A stretch of 32,840 bases of DNA from an uncultured Pirellulaceae bacterium (GTDB lineage: Bacteria; Planctomycetota; Planctomycetia; Pirellulales; Pirellulaceae): contig CALCJM010000129.1 in the NCBI GenBank assembly GCA_937967505.1, forward strand, positions 1 to 32,840, written 5' to 3'. Of the stretch, positions 8,480-17,792 are shown one piece after another. The position numbers and the translations under genes are program-made. Under the pieces are notes generated by a model, which searched no databases, was not told where the DNA came from, and saw only the letters and a program-made list of their open reading frames with translations. Numbering within the stretch: the first letter of the stretch is position 1; each line of letters opens with the position of its first letter.

Positions 8480-9169
8480 ATGAATTTTTCTCATTTTGAC
8501 AATCGAACATTGCCCGTCTTGATTGGGCTGATTGTGACATTGTCGATCCTGGTCCCCCATCGTCCACGGGCGTTTGCCGGCCAAGATCAAAACGCGGTGT
8601 CAGCAATCCCGTCCTGGATTGAAAAAGAACAGTGGCGGGAGGACGACATCCGGGTGGTGGTGCTGAGGACCGAAGGTTTTTTGCTGCAAAGTCATGCAAC
8701 GATGGCATTGGTCGATCTAGTGCGAAAAAAAGTTCGGGAAGAAATCGATTTGCTGGTCCACAATGGTGCCAGTGAAATGGTAAGTTTGCCTGAATCTTAT
8801 GTGGAAGCAAATCTGGTCAAAGACGAATTGATCCTGGACAGTCGGCAGCTGAATCCATCCTTCGCAGGGCGTGAGAAGTATTACGGATTTGCAAAACTAC
8901 ACTTTTCCGCTGCGTTTCGTTCCATGATAGAAGATCGCTATCAACGCAACTTTCGTACCGGACGCCTGACCTGGACTGGCGTGCTAACGGCGACGGTGTT
9001 GGGATGGTTGGCGGTGGTGTGGGCTTATTTACGGCTGGACCAGATGACACGTCATTTCTATTCCCGCCGGCTACAAACGGGTGCTATCGTGTTGGCCGTC
9101 GTAATTCTGGCCGTCGCGATAATCGCCCTGCTGAGCCTCGACCAAATCTGGCATGATCCACCGGGATAA
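8480..9169 (+). CDS. Exported two-TM membrane protein linked to the kinase
   Basis: I do not recognise a family. The ATG at 8480, 11 bp after the kinase stop, gives 229 residues. A signal peptide (LPVLIGLIVTLSILVP, cleavage near AFA at residue 33) leads into an approximately 130-residue extracytoplasmic domain (SWIEKEQWREDDIRVVVLRT, YYGFAKLHFSAAFRSMIEDR). Two membrane helices follow at about 165-184 and 201-220. Spacing suggests translation coupled to the kinase, so it may be a receptor, regulator or substrate for it. Its last 99 nt overlap the 3' end of the convergent glycosyltransferase gene, and the sense frame there encodes its second membrane helix. The longer frame from 8309 lies inside the kinase gene and is not a better start. 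Confidence 0.8.
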   Translation: MNFSHFDNRTLPVLIGLIVTLSILVPHRPRAFAGQDQNAVSAIPSWIEKEQWREDDIRVVVLRTEGFLLQSHATMALVDLVRKKVREEIDLLVHNGASEMVSLPESYVEANLVKDELILDSRQLNPSFAGREKYYGFAKLHFSAAFRSMIEDRYQRNFRTGRLTWTGVLTATVLGWLAVVWAYLRLDQMTRHFYSRRLQTGAIVLAVVILAVAIIALLSLDQIWHDPPG

Positions 9170-10558
9170 TTTGTATTTCCCCAAAACCCCTGCCCAGAAA
9201 TGACAGACTGTCAGCGCCAATCCGAGGTGTACCAGCGGACGGATGGGAATCGCATACCGTCCCAGATGCTCCCAGGTAAGCATCACAATCGCCAGATCCA
9301 CCAACAGCACCACAGCAAACAGTCCTCGTTGCCGTCCGGTAAACAGGAAACAACCCGTAAACCCGGCCACCACCATCGCCACATTTAACCAACGATAAAC
9401 TACCGGCACCGTTGAATTGAAAAACCCCCAGTGACTTAAGGCTCGCCAGAACATCATTTCCGGAATACGATCGCGGTGACTCTTGCACCACGCGATCGCC
9501 GCTTTCGAACTTCGCCGTCCCATCTCGACCTCGCGGGGCACCAGTTCATCACCGGTCGCTTTCATTGAATCGACCACCGCGCGCTGGAGGTCATTGAACA
9601 CCTGCGGTTGCCATTGCCCGTGGTCCGCCAGCGACTGGTCACACCAGGCGGCCACCAACCCGCACGTGCCTGCCGAACCAAACGGAGAAAACTGACCCGT
9701 CAGGGTGCAGTTTCGTATCCACCACGGCATGGCAACCACGAATACTGCGAGGAAAAACGTGACGGCATGACCCCAATTTAGTGGTATCAGGCGTTCAGCC
9801 ACGGCGGGAACCAAAAACAAACCAGCCAGACATAGCAGAATCAACAGGCCAAGGTTCCAGTTGCCACGCGTCAGCATGAGTGCCGCGAACAGGATGCCGC
9901 TGAACAGGCAACCTGACCTGGTGGGTTGTTCAACGGTCTTCATCACAGCCAGGAAGACGCAGGTCAGCAGGAGAATCGCCAATGATTCACTGGCGATCTG
10001 ACCGGCGACTTGCATCACAGAATAATCCGCGCTGATTGTGGCACAGAAGACGACACAGGCGACCACGCCCCACCTTTGAGCAATCCACGTCGCCAGCATC
10101 GCCAATGCCATGCTAACCATCACGCAGCCCGTCAGCCGCGCCATCGCGTGCTGATAACCAAAGAGTCGGTATACCCCGGCCAACAGTAAGGGATACCCCG
10201 GGGAGCGCATGGTGGTCGGTCCCTGTCCCCGGTACTGCGTGACCCACGCGTACTGATCCTTGAAAGGCGGCTGGCGATTGGCCTGTTCATAAACTTTACA
10301 CCAGCGGGGAACTGCGAAATCTACACTGAAGCCTTGTCCCCGATTGATCTGGACCGCCAGATTGTCATAGAACAGACCATCGATATTCCACGGTGCCGGC
10401 GGTGCATCAAGGGCGCTGCTGCGACTGGCCGTCCAGGCAATTGTCGCCAACATCATCAAGGTAAAAACCAGAAGGAATCTGGCACAACTCCATCGGTCAA
10501 AATGGATCGGACGTGGAAATCTGACTGGTTTATTGTCGTGCATGGTGGTGGTTGCCAC
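9071..10558 (-). CDS. GT39-type (PMT-like) polytopic membrane glycosyltransferase
   Basis: The 495-residue product begins with a cytoplasmic tail and a membrane helix at about 25-42. The first outer loop has NIDGLFYDNLAVQINRGQGF (D60 at the position where this superfamily carries its catalytic Asp) and TTMRSPGYPLLLAGVYRLFG (residues 116-134), the signature of dolichyl-phosphate-mannose-type glycosyltransferases. About ten more hydrophobic helices follow, with a polar extracytoplasmic segment around residues 285-350. Such enzymes move a sugar from a polyprenyl-phosphate donor to a lipid or protein on the outer face of the membrane; donor and acceptor here are unknown. ATG 10543 is an alternative start. 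The gene is divergent from the Nei-type glycosylase gene. Its last 33 codons overlap the convergent gene at 8480-9169. Confidence 0.82.
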   Translation of the reverse strand: MATTTMHDNKPVRFPRPIHFDRWSCARFLLVFTLMMLATIAWTASRSSALDAPPAPWNIDGLFYDNLAVQINRGQGFSVDFAVPRWCKVYEQANRQPPFKDQYAWVTQYRGQGPTTMRSPGYPLLLAGVYRLFGYQHAMARLTGCVMVSMALAMLATWIAQRWGVVACVVFCATISADYSVMQVAGQIASESLAILLLTCVFLAVMKTVEQPTRSGCLFSGILFAALMLTRGNWNLGLLILLCLAGLFLVPAVAERLIPLNWGHAVTFFLAVFVVAMPWWIRNCTLTGQFSPFGSAGTCGLVAAWCDQSLADHGQWQPQVFNDLQRAVVDSMKATGDELVPREVEMGRRSSKAAIAWCKSHRDRIPEMMFWRALSHWGFFNSTVPVVYRWLNVAMVVAGFTGCFLFTGRQRGLFAVVLLVDLAIVMLTWEHLGRYAIPIRPLVHLGLALTVCHFWAGVLGKYKLSRWIMPDLVEAQQGDYRDGQNYDGQHDSTRL

Positions 10559-10766
10559 TTGGTGTACCGTTGCTCCATCTCGACAAATACGTTCCCGGTA
10601 TTAAATTGTACTCCCCCGGGTCTGTTTTCGGTGGATATTTTTGTTGCAAATGGCAAGCGAGCGATCTGCGGTAAAACGCGTTTGATCATACACCATGCCT
10701 GCGGTTTGGACATCATCTGCTATTTTTCATCTTCAACCCTGATTTACAACGACGAAAGAATGAATC

Positions 10767-11576
10767 ATGCCGGAAGGGCACACCGTTCATCGCATGGCCA
10801 GAGACCACGCGCAACATTTTGCAGGCCAGCGAATCCTTGTCAGTTCTCCCCAGGGACGATTTGAAAAAGAAGCCCGTACGCTGAACAAAAAAACGCTGGT
10901 TTCTGTTGATGCACACGGGAAGCATTTGTTCTATCAGTGGAACAACCCTGCCGCCAAACGCGCGCGTTCGACAATGATGCACGTGCATCTTGGCCTGTAC
11001 GGAAAATTTCGATTGCACAAGAACCCGCCACCTGAACCACGCGGAGCCGTGCGCGTGCGGCTGATTGGTGATGACCAAACCCTAGATCTCAATGGCCCCA
11101 CGCGATGTGAGATTCTGAATAAAGCCCAATTACAAACGCTAAAGAATCGGCTCGGACAGGACCCGCTACGACAGGACGCCGACCCGGATATCGCCTGGGA
11201 ACGAATCGCAAAAACAAAAAAATCGCTCGGCGCGGTGCTACTGGACCAGTCGGTCATTGCCGGGATTGGAAACATCTATCGTGCCGAGATTCTTTTTTTG
11301 CTGGGCATCGATCCGGAACGCCCGGGACGTGAACTGCAACGCACCGAATTTGACGAACTGTGGCAGTTGACCTCCGACCTGTTGAAGACCGGAGTGAAAT
11401 ATAACCGCATCATTACCGTTGCGCCAGACCAAATCGACAAACCCCTTGGTCAATTAAAACGCGACGAACGCCTGCTGGTCTACAAAAAATCAAACTGTGG
11501 CCAATGCGGAACGCGCATTCGCAAGTTTGATCTGGGTGCCCGCACGATGTACGCTTGCAACAAATGCCAGAAATAA
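10767..11576 (+). CDS. nei: Nei/Fpg-family DNA glycosylase / AP lyase
   Basis: The 269-residue protein starts with MPEGHTVHRMA, the family start in which the new N-terminal Pro2 attacks the damaged base site and Glu3 assists. The start is therefore fixed at 10767. HGKHLFYQW carries the conserved beta-clamp lysine region. QSVIAGIGNIYRAEILFLLG is the helix-two-turn-helix, and CGQC-x16-CNKC (C244, C247, C264, C267) is the C-terminal zinc finger with its DNA-binding Arg (GART, R259). MPEGHT together with GKHLFY favours the endonuclease VIII (Nei) side over MutM. It excises oxidised pyrimidines and nicks the abasic site during base excision repair. Weak GAAAGA ahead of the start. It is a single gene, divergent from the glycosyltransferase and convergent with the M50 protease gene. 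Confidence 0.93.
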   Translation: MPEGHTVHRMARDHAQHFAGQRILVSSPQGRFEKEARTLNKKTLVSVDAHGKHLFYQWNNPAAKRARSTMMHVHLGLYGKFRLHKNPPPEPRGAVRVRLIGDDQTLDLNGPTRCEILNKAQLQTLKNRLGQDPLRQDADPDIAWERIAKTKKSLGAVLLDQSVIAGIGNIYRAEILFLLGIDPERPGRELQRTEFDELWQLTSDLLKTGVKYNRIITVAPDQIDKPLGQLKRDERLLVYKKSNCGQCGTRIRKFDLGARTMYACNKCQK

Positions 11577-11661
11577 GGGAACAGCGATTGCCCCGTGGTG
11601 TCAGTACAGGCGAATCGTACCATCGTGCCATACCATCGCACCGGAGAGACAACGTTATCGA

Positions 11662-14451
11662 TCAGTCCTCATTCGCATCGGCGTTCGAACGGAACACGTT
11701 GCCCAGATCAATCACAGTCACCTTAATTTTCGAACGGGATTGCCCGTCGATCCACCTGAGCAACGCAAAGAAACCCTCGAAAGGATCGTCAAAGACCATG
11801 TTACGAACAAACAGACGTTTGCCCTGGTGATGGGCGAACCCACCCCTGATTCGATAGCGCAAATCGACTGGATTGACTTCTGCCGTTTCGGAATCCGTCG
11901 GCCATGCTCCCAGCATTTCTCCCAGCGATCTGGCCCACTGCTCCTGCTGTCGTCGTAGACCTTCGTACTCTTGGTCCGGTTCGGGTGGATCGATCCGATT
12001 CCGGTTCTGTAAATGCTCCGGGCTGGCATAAAAATCGATCAATACGGCATCGTAATTCGGGTCCGACTTGAGCATTTGCATCTGCTCAATTCGCAAATCA
12101 TCGCTGCGCGTCGTCCAAGCCTGAAGGGATTTCTCATAGACTGCTTCGTCTTCGATCTGCTCCAGTTTTTGGTACGCTTCGTTCAATTGGGAATCGTTGG
12201 CAACCGTCTGCTCAATCTCCATCAGCCGGACGAGGGTATGCCGGGCTTTTTTTTGGGCGTCGCTGATACTGTATTGCGGTGCCCAGGGCTCGATGGCGTT
12301 ACCCAGCGTGCCGTACTGTGTCTGTAGTTTCAACTGACTGGCAATCAGGCGGGCAGTCGCTTCGTCAGCGGTGTCAACTTCCAGCGAAAAAATCTGCACC
12401 CCATCTGATTTGAGTTGCCTGAATGTTGTCGCTGTGCGTTCCAACAGATGCGCTGGAGACCGGTTGTTTGGAGTTTCATCTTCCGTGCCCGACCGGAGCC
12501 AAACGGTCGCCCCGGCCCTGCCTGTGCGGGCGACTGCAGGAAAATCAGTTAAAAGCTGTTGGTAGATTCCAGACGCGCTGTCGTGGTCCTGATACTGACC
12601 AATCAGAACATCCTGATTCTCTTCCTTTAAAAAACTGTTGTGCGTGAATTTGTCAGATTCGTCGACGTACTCGACCTGCCCCACCGGAATTGAGAATTCA
12701 ACCGGTCTCGTCATTGCATCCAAAACCAAATTGGGCGTGCTGCCCGGCGGCAAGGCAAACAAAATGAACAACGCGGCTGCACCTGCCAACCAGCCCAGGC
12801 CATAGAGCATACTTAAGCCGACGGTGGCCAAAGCACCTGGCGGGCGGGCATTAATATTTTCAAAAATCTGCAGGGTACGCGTGGCCAGAATTTTGGGTTG
12901 GCCCCAGGCACCCTCGGTGGGTAGTTCATCAATAATCAGTCTGGCAGTTGATTCCGGGATATCCTGATGGTCGTTGATAATTGCCGCGCCGTAATTGTTC
13001 TTCAGGGTCTGCGCAACCGAAGCATTCTTGAATACGTTGGAAGCCCCAAGCAATAAAAATCCCCCCAGACCGGCAAAGAACCATGCCCCGGAAAGGGCAC
13101 CTACAACGATCAGCAGCAACGCACCCACAACATGAAAAATTCCGTCCAGCATCGCATTCCGGCAGAAGAACATCGCATGCATGATCCGCCCACCATCGAG
13201 CGGCACTATCGGTAACAGATTCAATACGTTGATGACAACATTGATAATCGTCAACTGACGCAGTACAGGCATTTGCCACAGGTTGGCGCACACTGCCATC
13301 GGCACCGCCAGTACCAACCCGGGTAGTGGACCGGCAAGGAACACCAGCACCTTCTTCCAGCCGGCGACATTGAAATTCTTGCCAGATACCGCCGCCCCCA
13401 GTAAAGGCACAAAGAACATTTTCACATCCTTGTATCCAAAAATCCGCATCGCCAAAAAATGCCCCAGTTCATGAAAAAACATGACCGGAATCAGCAGTAG
13501 TAAAAATTGCAAATCCCAGGCAAGATACCCTGCGATGACGAAGGCAGCAATCGACAATACCAAAAACAACAACGCCGACTTGAGAGTGGATTTGGATCTC
13601 TGAATTCTCTCAATCTCATCCATCACAGACTTATAAAACACGCTGGTGTGTTGAGGTCTGCGGTCTGGCTCGGCAACAGGTTCCTCAAGGGTAACGGGCT
13701 CCCGCTCCCCAAGGGTAACGGGTTCAACAGCCTTTACCGGTGGTGGCGATTCGGGCGGAACATGCCCCTCGAAAATCCCGTTCTCCAATAATTCATTTTT
13801 CGACAACTGGTGAAACTGTTCCAGAATCTGTTCAGCCTGCTGATGGTTGTTGATCGCCAATCGATCGTCCTTGTCAAGGCATTGGTCATGCAGCTGGACT
13901 AGGTCGGCCAAGGTTGCTGAATCACCATTTTCGTCAGGTACCATCTGGCGAATGTTGAATTTTCCCGAATCAAGCACAGCGTGCAGGCTGTTGGTTGCCA
14001 CTGAGAACCGGCCCCGATTATCGACGGAAATCAACGTCGATTCGCGGAAGGCCTCGGGTCGCCCGATGGGTTTGATGACACGGTCAAATATCTGAATCAC
14101 CAGCAGCATCGAACCGTCGCGTTTTCGATAACACAAAATCAGACGCTGGCACAGTGCCGGATCCTCCACTAGGTAGACACGACTACTGACGAAATCAGCC
14201 AATTTGGCCTCGTGATGCATCGCGCGACAAACCTGCAGAAAGGTGGCAGGAATTTCTCCTGAATCAACTCTGAATGCGCGCAGCGATTCCACATTTGGGG
14301 TGAATAAATAGTAGGTTTTGAAAAACACGAAGGGAATCAGGGTGTCGAGGGAGGGTTGGCGTTGACGAAGGCCTCTCACAGAGTATCTGTCACACCGGGA
14401 ACCTTCAACACATTTTCCCAGTTCCTCAATGATCTGGCGAACATTTTTCAA
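11662..14451 (-). CDS. Large site-2-protease-like (M50) membrane metalloprotease
   Basis: The central third of this 929-residue protein is an M50 intramembrane zinc protease. MFFHELGHFLAMRIFG contains HExxH at 327-331, and NLLPIVPLDGGRIMHA contains the third zinc ligand in the LDG motif (D419). GPLPGLVLAVPMA lies in the membrane segment between them. Around six to seven membrane helices span about 290-570. The N-terminal ~285 residues form a soluble unknown domain that ends in a Pro/Glu-rich linker with a PVTL-EREPVTLEEP repeat. After the last helix (LGWLAGAAALFILFALPPG) come about 360 residues with helical stretches, presumably on the outer side. M50 enzymes cut membrane-spanning anti-sigma factors and similar substrates, but this one is more than twice the usual length and lacks a visible PDZ domain. 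Its substrate cannot be inferred. It follows the nitroreductase gene by 110 bp on the same strand. Confidence 0.88.
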   Translation of the reverse strand: MKNVRQIIEELGKCVEGSRCDRYSVRGLRQRQPSLDTLIPFVFFKTYYLFTPNVESLRAFRVDSGEIPATFLQVCRAMHHEAKLADFVSSRVYLVEDPALCQRLILCYRKRDGSMLLVIQIFDRVIKPIGRPEAFRESTLISVDNRGRFSVATNSLHAVLDSGKFNIRQMVPDENGDSATLADLVQLHDQCLDKDDRLAINNHQQAEQILEQFHQLSKNELLENGIFEGHVPPESPPPVKAVEPVTLGEREPVTLEEPVAEPDRRPQHTSVFYKSVMDEIERIQRSKSTLKSALLFLVLSIAAFVIAGYLAWDLQFLLLLIPVMFFHELGHFLAMRIFGYKDVKMFFVPLLGAAVSGKNFNVAGWKKVLVFLAGPLPGLVLAVPMAVCANLWQMPVLRQLTIINVVINVLNLLPIVPLDGGRIMHAMFFCRNAMLDGIFHVVGALLLIVVGALSGAWFFAGLGGFLLLGASNVFKNASVAQTLKNNYGAAIINDHQDIPESTARLIIDELPTEGAWGQPKILATRTLQIFENINARPPGALATVGLSMLYGLGWLAGAAALFILFALPPGSTPNLVLDAMTRPVEFSIPVGQVEYVDESDKFTHNSFLKEENQDVLIGQYQDHDSASGIYQQLLTDFPAVARTGRAGATVWLRSGTEDETPNNRSPAHLLERTATTFRQLKSDGVQIFSLEVDTADEATARLIASQLKLQTQYGTLGNAIEPWAPQYSISDAQKKARHTLVRLMEIEQTVANDSQLNEAYQKLEQIEDEAVYEKSLQAWTTRSDDLRIEQMQMLKSDPNYDAVLIDFYASPEHLQNRNRIDPPEPDQEYEGLRRQQEQWARSLGEMLGAWPTDSETAEVNPVDLRYRIRGGFAHHQGKRLFVRNMVFDDPFEGFFALLRWIDGQSRSKIKVTVIDLGNVFRSNADANED

Positions 14452-14561
14452 AAACCCACAAAAACACCTACCGCATCGTCAAGTTCCATTCGACAAGTCG
14501 GCATCTGGTGTCAACGCCCGTTGATCCAACTCAAACCGCTGCAACCCACGTTGATCCTGAC

Positions 14562-15191
14562 CTAAACAAAGTGGGTCATCTCTCCCAGCGGTTTGCGAAC
14601 TTTCGCGAACCCCTGTTGCTCATCATCACCTGCCCGATAGCCCACTGGCAGAACAACCGACGCGTGGAGATTCTTTGCATCCAGGTCTAGGATGCGGTTA
14701 TATTCGGCGGGAATAAACCCCTCCATCGGGCAGCTGTCAATTTTCAATACCGCACATGCGGTCATCAGGTTTGCCAGCACGATATACGACTGTTTCTGCG
14801 CCCAAAGCAGCCTTTCCTGCTCATTCATGGACGTGATCGCGCCAATCATTTGTTTCGCATAACCATCCAGCTGGCCAACCTCCAGATCACGGACTTGTTC
14901 AGTGAACCGGGCGCTTTCCCGAATGAATTCAGCGTCAACATCGGTTCGCACGGCAATCACTATCACGTGCGAGGCCTGAGCCGGTTGAGGCTGATTGTAC
15001 GAAAACGGCACCAGTTGCTGCCGGATCGCCGGATCAGAAACCACCACGAACTGAAACGGTTGTAACCCGTACGAAGTAGCAGCAAGGTTGCCCACCTCGA
15101 GAATGGTTTGCAAGTCATCAGGACTAACTGATTTGGAAGGATCAAATTTTTTGGTCGCATATCGCCACTTCAGCGATTCAATAATATCCAT
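14562..15191 (-). CDS. NAD(P)H nitroreductase family protein, NfsB-like
   Basis: The 209-residue product matches the FMN-dependent nitroreductase fold along its whole length. It has LKWRYATKKFDPSKSVS at the start (Arg and Lys for the FMN phosphate) and LEVGNLAATSYGLQPFQFVV for FMN and the dimer interface. AQKQSYIVLANLMTACAVLKIDSCPMEGF follows, and VVLPVGYRAGDDEQQGFAKVRKPLGEMTHFV forms the C-terminal FMN loop. Such enzymes reduce nitro-aromatics, quinones or flavins with NAD(P)H; the physiological substrate is rarely known. It is cytoplasmic, without a signal peptide. The start at 15191 agrees with the family N-terminus (MDIIESLKWRYATKKFD). The M50 protease gene follows on the same strand. Confidence 0.93.
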   Translation of the reverse strand: MDIIESLKWRYATKKFDPSKSVSPDDLQTILEVGNLAATSYGLQPFQFVVVSDPAIRQQLVPFSYNQPQPAQASHVIVIAVRTDVDAEFIRESARFTEQVRDLEVGQLDGYAKQMIGAITSMNEQERLLWAQKQSYIVLANLMTACAVLKIDSCPMEGFIPAEYNRILDLDAKNLHASVVLPVGYRAGDDEQQGFAKVRKPLGEMTHFV

Positions 15192-15584
15192 GATGTCTTT
15201 TAATGGGTTCCGGCAGATGGTCGATTATTACGACAACGTATGTACAACCCACATTGTACGCAGAACTTCCGGTCCTGTGGATGCCGCTGACCACTGCGTC
15301 CACCATGACTCCCCCTCTTGAATCCTGCCCCTGCCCGCCCAATCGTCCTCAATCGTATTAAAAGATGTCCGCAACTGCGCTGGCAACCTTCGCCCTATTG
15401 GCAATAGAGCACCAGTCAAGATTAACGATTGGCCGGAGTTTGCCGCCGCAAAAGAAAAGTCCACGCGATGCGACATGCTGCTTTTGCGGCATTCTGTTTT
15501 TTTCCATTACCGCTTTTATGATGTATGCGATACAACAGGTTCTCCGTAGGCTTTCCCGACGTGCACCAAAACACAAAATTACTG
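15192..15584. other. Divergent intergenic region, no gene seen
   Basis: This 393-bp stretch separates the nitroreductase gene (leftward) from the TIGR03790 gene (rightward) and must hold both promoters. Short open frames of 60-85 codons on both strands lack protein-like composition. I see no convincing promoter boxes, repeats or RNA gene in it. Confidence 0.5.
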
Positions 15585-17729
15585 ATGCATAAAACTACTC
15601 TGCGCCCTCCCGGATCAATGTCTCTCCAGTTCCTTTCTCAACAAATTTTTTGGATTGGCAGGAATCTCATTGCCGTCCTGATGATGCTCGCGGTGACCTG
15701 CATCACCGACAGCGCCCAAGCGGGCGGAGGACCGGAAAATGTTTTCCTAGTGATCAACGAGCAATCGCTGTCTTCGAAACTGGTGGCCAACCACTACACC
15801 GACCTGCGCAAGATCCCCCCGAAAAATATCCTGTACCTGAACAGCGTTCCTGCCAAAGATGCGATTACCAATCAAGACTTTCAAAAGTTAATTCTTGAAC
15901 CTATTCTCAAGGCAATCGCCCGTCGGAAGCTCAATGGGTCTATCGACTACATTGTTTACTCTTCCGGTTTTCCAACGCGCGTGTCGATCAAGGATCACCA
16001 GGAATTGCTCAAGGCCGCAGTTGGCAAATCGTTTATCGCCAAATACTACGGTGCGATGGCGTCGATCACCTCGATGACCTATTACTCATCGCGGATTCTT
16101 CAGAACGACCCCACCTACATGGCGTTGTCCAGTAACAACTACTATCGGATCCCTTATCCGCAGGCACTGGCCAACCCCTTCCGGGGCGAGCTGTTAAAAA
16201 AGTATCAAAACGCGACCGCCGGGCTGCGCGCCGAGGGTCAGGAATTCGCGGACGCTCAAAACACATTGATCAGCATGGCCAAGAACAACCCGGGGCAAGC
16301 GGCGGTTCTGTATCAACTGGCACGATTTTTCGCTGTTGAAGGCGACCGCGCCAATGCCATCAGCTTTCTCACTCGCGCCATCAGAATGGGCTGGAAGAAC
16401 AAGCAATTCATCCAGCGCGATGCCAGTTTCTCCGGTATCAAAAATGATGTATTGTTCAAGGGCTTGGTGGACCGGGTTCCTGAAAGTCGGTCAAACATGA
16501 TTGCCAGTCATGGATTTCGCAACGCCTATCACTGGGCTCCCAATGGAATGATCAACGGGCCCGGCAAAGGAGCCCGGTACTTTCTTAGCGCGATGTTGTC
16601 CATCACACGCGGCGAGGGTATCAGCGATTACGACTCGGTGAACTACCTGACACGCGCGGTTCAGGCTGATTTCTCTCACCCCAAAGGCACTTTCTATTTC
16701 ACACGCACTGCTGACGTGCGCACTACGACCCGATTTCCCAACTTTCAGAAATCAATTGGTGAACTGAATTTACTGGACCATCAATCCCGGATCGCCAAAC
16801 AAATCATGCCCGAGCGTCGCGATGATGTGCTGGGACTGACCTGTGGGACATCCAAGTTCGACTGGGCGGCTACCGGAAGCAGGTTTCTGCCAGGGGCGAT
16901 CGCCGACAACCTGACCAGTACGGGAGCTATGTTTACCAACAAAAGCCAAACCAAATGCACCGAATTCCTTCGCTTTGGTGCCGCTGGTGCCTGCGGTACC
17001 GTGACCGAACCCTACTCCATTCAGGCAAAATTCCCGCACCCGCTGATTCACGCTCACTACGCCAAGGGTTGTTCCCTCGCAGAAGCCTATTACCAGTCAG
17101 TCCATGGGCCATTCCAGTTGCTGCTGGTGGGAGATCCTCTCTGCCAGCCCTTCGCCACCCCCCCCACGATCCGTATCACATCACCTTCCCCGATGGATGT
17201 GGTCAAGGAAAAATTTGCTCTCAAAATCGATTCCAGCCAATCCCAAGTGAATATCGCCGGGTACGAAATTTTTCTTGATGGCGTAATGGTGCTGCGGACA
17301 CGGAGTATCGAAAACCTTGATATCGATTCAGGCAATATTGGGGACGGATTCCATGAATTGCGGGTCGTCGCGGTTGCCAGCGACGAAATTGAAACGCGCG
17401 GCCAGGCAATCCTGCCCTTTCTGGTCAACAATCATGATCACCAAGTCACCATTGAAACCGAACAATTTCGACCTGAATTTAAAGATAAAATTATCATCAA
17501 CGCCTCCACCAATTACGGCCAACGCATCATCATCAAGCTGAATCATAAAACCGTCGGCGTCATTAACGCGCAAAAAGGCACCACCAGTCTTTCTCCCACG
17601 GTAGCAGGAATGGGGAAAATCAAAATCCGCGCCTTTGCGGTTTCCGACGACAAGAGCGCGCTATCGGTTTCGTCAACGCCATTGCTGATTGATGTCCGGG
17701 GCACTCTATCGCAACAACCGGGTCTTTAG
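15585..17729 (+). CDS. TIGR03790-family exported protein
   Basis: From the ATG at 15585 the product is 714 residues. A signal peptide (FWIGRNLIAVLMMLAVTCIT, cleavage near SAQA) places it outside the cytoplasmic membrane. ATG 15618 is an equally good start that shortens the leader. The mature N-terminus ENVFLVINEQSLSSKLVANHYTDLRKIPPKNILYLN is typical of the TIGR03790 family: a Y-x-x-x-R-x-I-P element with a following DYIVYSSGFPTRV strand. GLTCGTSKFDW and RFGAAGACGTVTEPYSIQAKFPHPLIHAHYAKGCSLAEAYYQSV are further conserved-looking blocks. About residues 255-290 contain a TPR-like pair. The last ~190 residues are two beta-sandwich-like repeats. The family's function is unknown, and it is most common in planctomycetes and related phyla. 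It forms a single-gene unit. Confidence 0.85.
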   Translation: MHKTTLRPPGSMSLQFLSQQIFWIGRNLIAVLMMLAVTCITDSAQAGGGPENVFLVINEQSLSSKLVANHYTDLRKIPPKNILYLNSVPAKDAITNQDFQKLILEPILKAIARRKLNGSIDYIVYSSGFPTRVSIKDHQELLKAAVGKSFIAKYYGAMASITSMTYYSSRILQNDPTYMALSSNNYYRIPYPQALANPFRGELLKKYQNATAGLRAEGQEFADAQNTLISMAKNNPGQAAVLYQLARFFAVEGDRANAISFLTRAIRMGWKNKQFIQRDASFSGIKNDVLFKGLVDRVPESRSNMIASHGFRNAYHWAPNGMINGPGKGARYFLSAMLSITRGEGISDYDSVNYLTRAVQADFSHPKGTFYFTRTADVRTTTRFPNFQKSIGELNLLDHQSRIAKQIMPERRDDVLGLTCGTSKFDWAATGSRFLPGAIADNLTSTGAMFTNKSQTKCTEFLRFGAAGACGTVTEPYSIQAKFPHPLIHAHYAKGCSLAEAYYQSVHGPFQLLLVGDPLCQPFATPPTIRITSPSPMDVVKEKFALKIDSSQSQVNIAGYEIFLDGVMVLRTRSIENLDIDSGNIGDGFHELRVVAVASDEIETRGQAILPFLVNNHDHQVTIETEQFRPEFKDKIIINASTNYGQRIIIKLNHKTVGVINAQKGTTSLSPTVAGMGKIKIRAFAVSDDKSALSVSSTPLLIDVRGTLSQQPGL

Positions 17730-17792
17730 TTCACCCCCATGCGCCCCATACGCCTCACGCGCCCTCACCCCAATGCGGCCCGATAAGACTTC

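Noticed and set aside
15228..15476. 82-codon minus-strand frame between the nitroreductase and TIGR03790 genes
   Set aside because: No protein-like pattern or motif, and an overlapping plus-strand frame of similar length is equally open.
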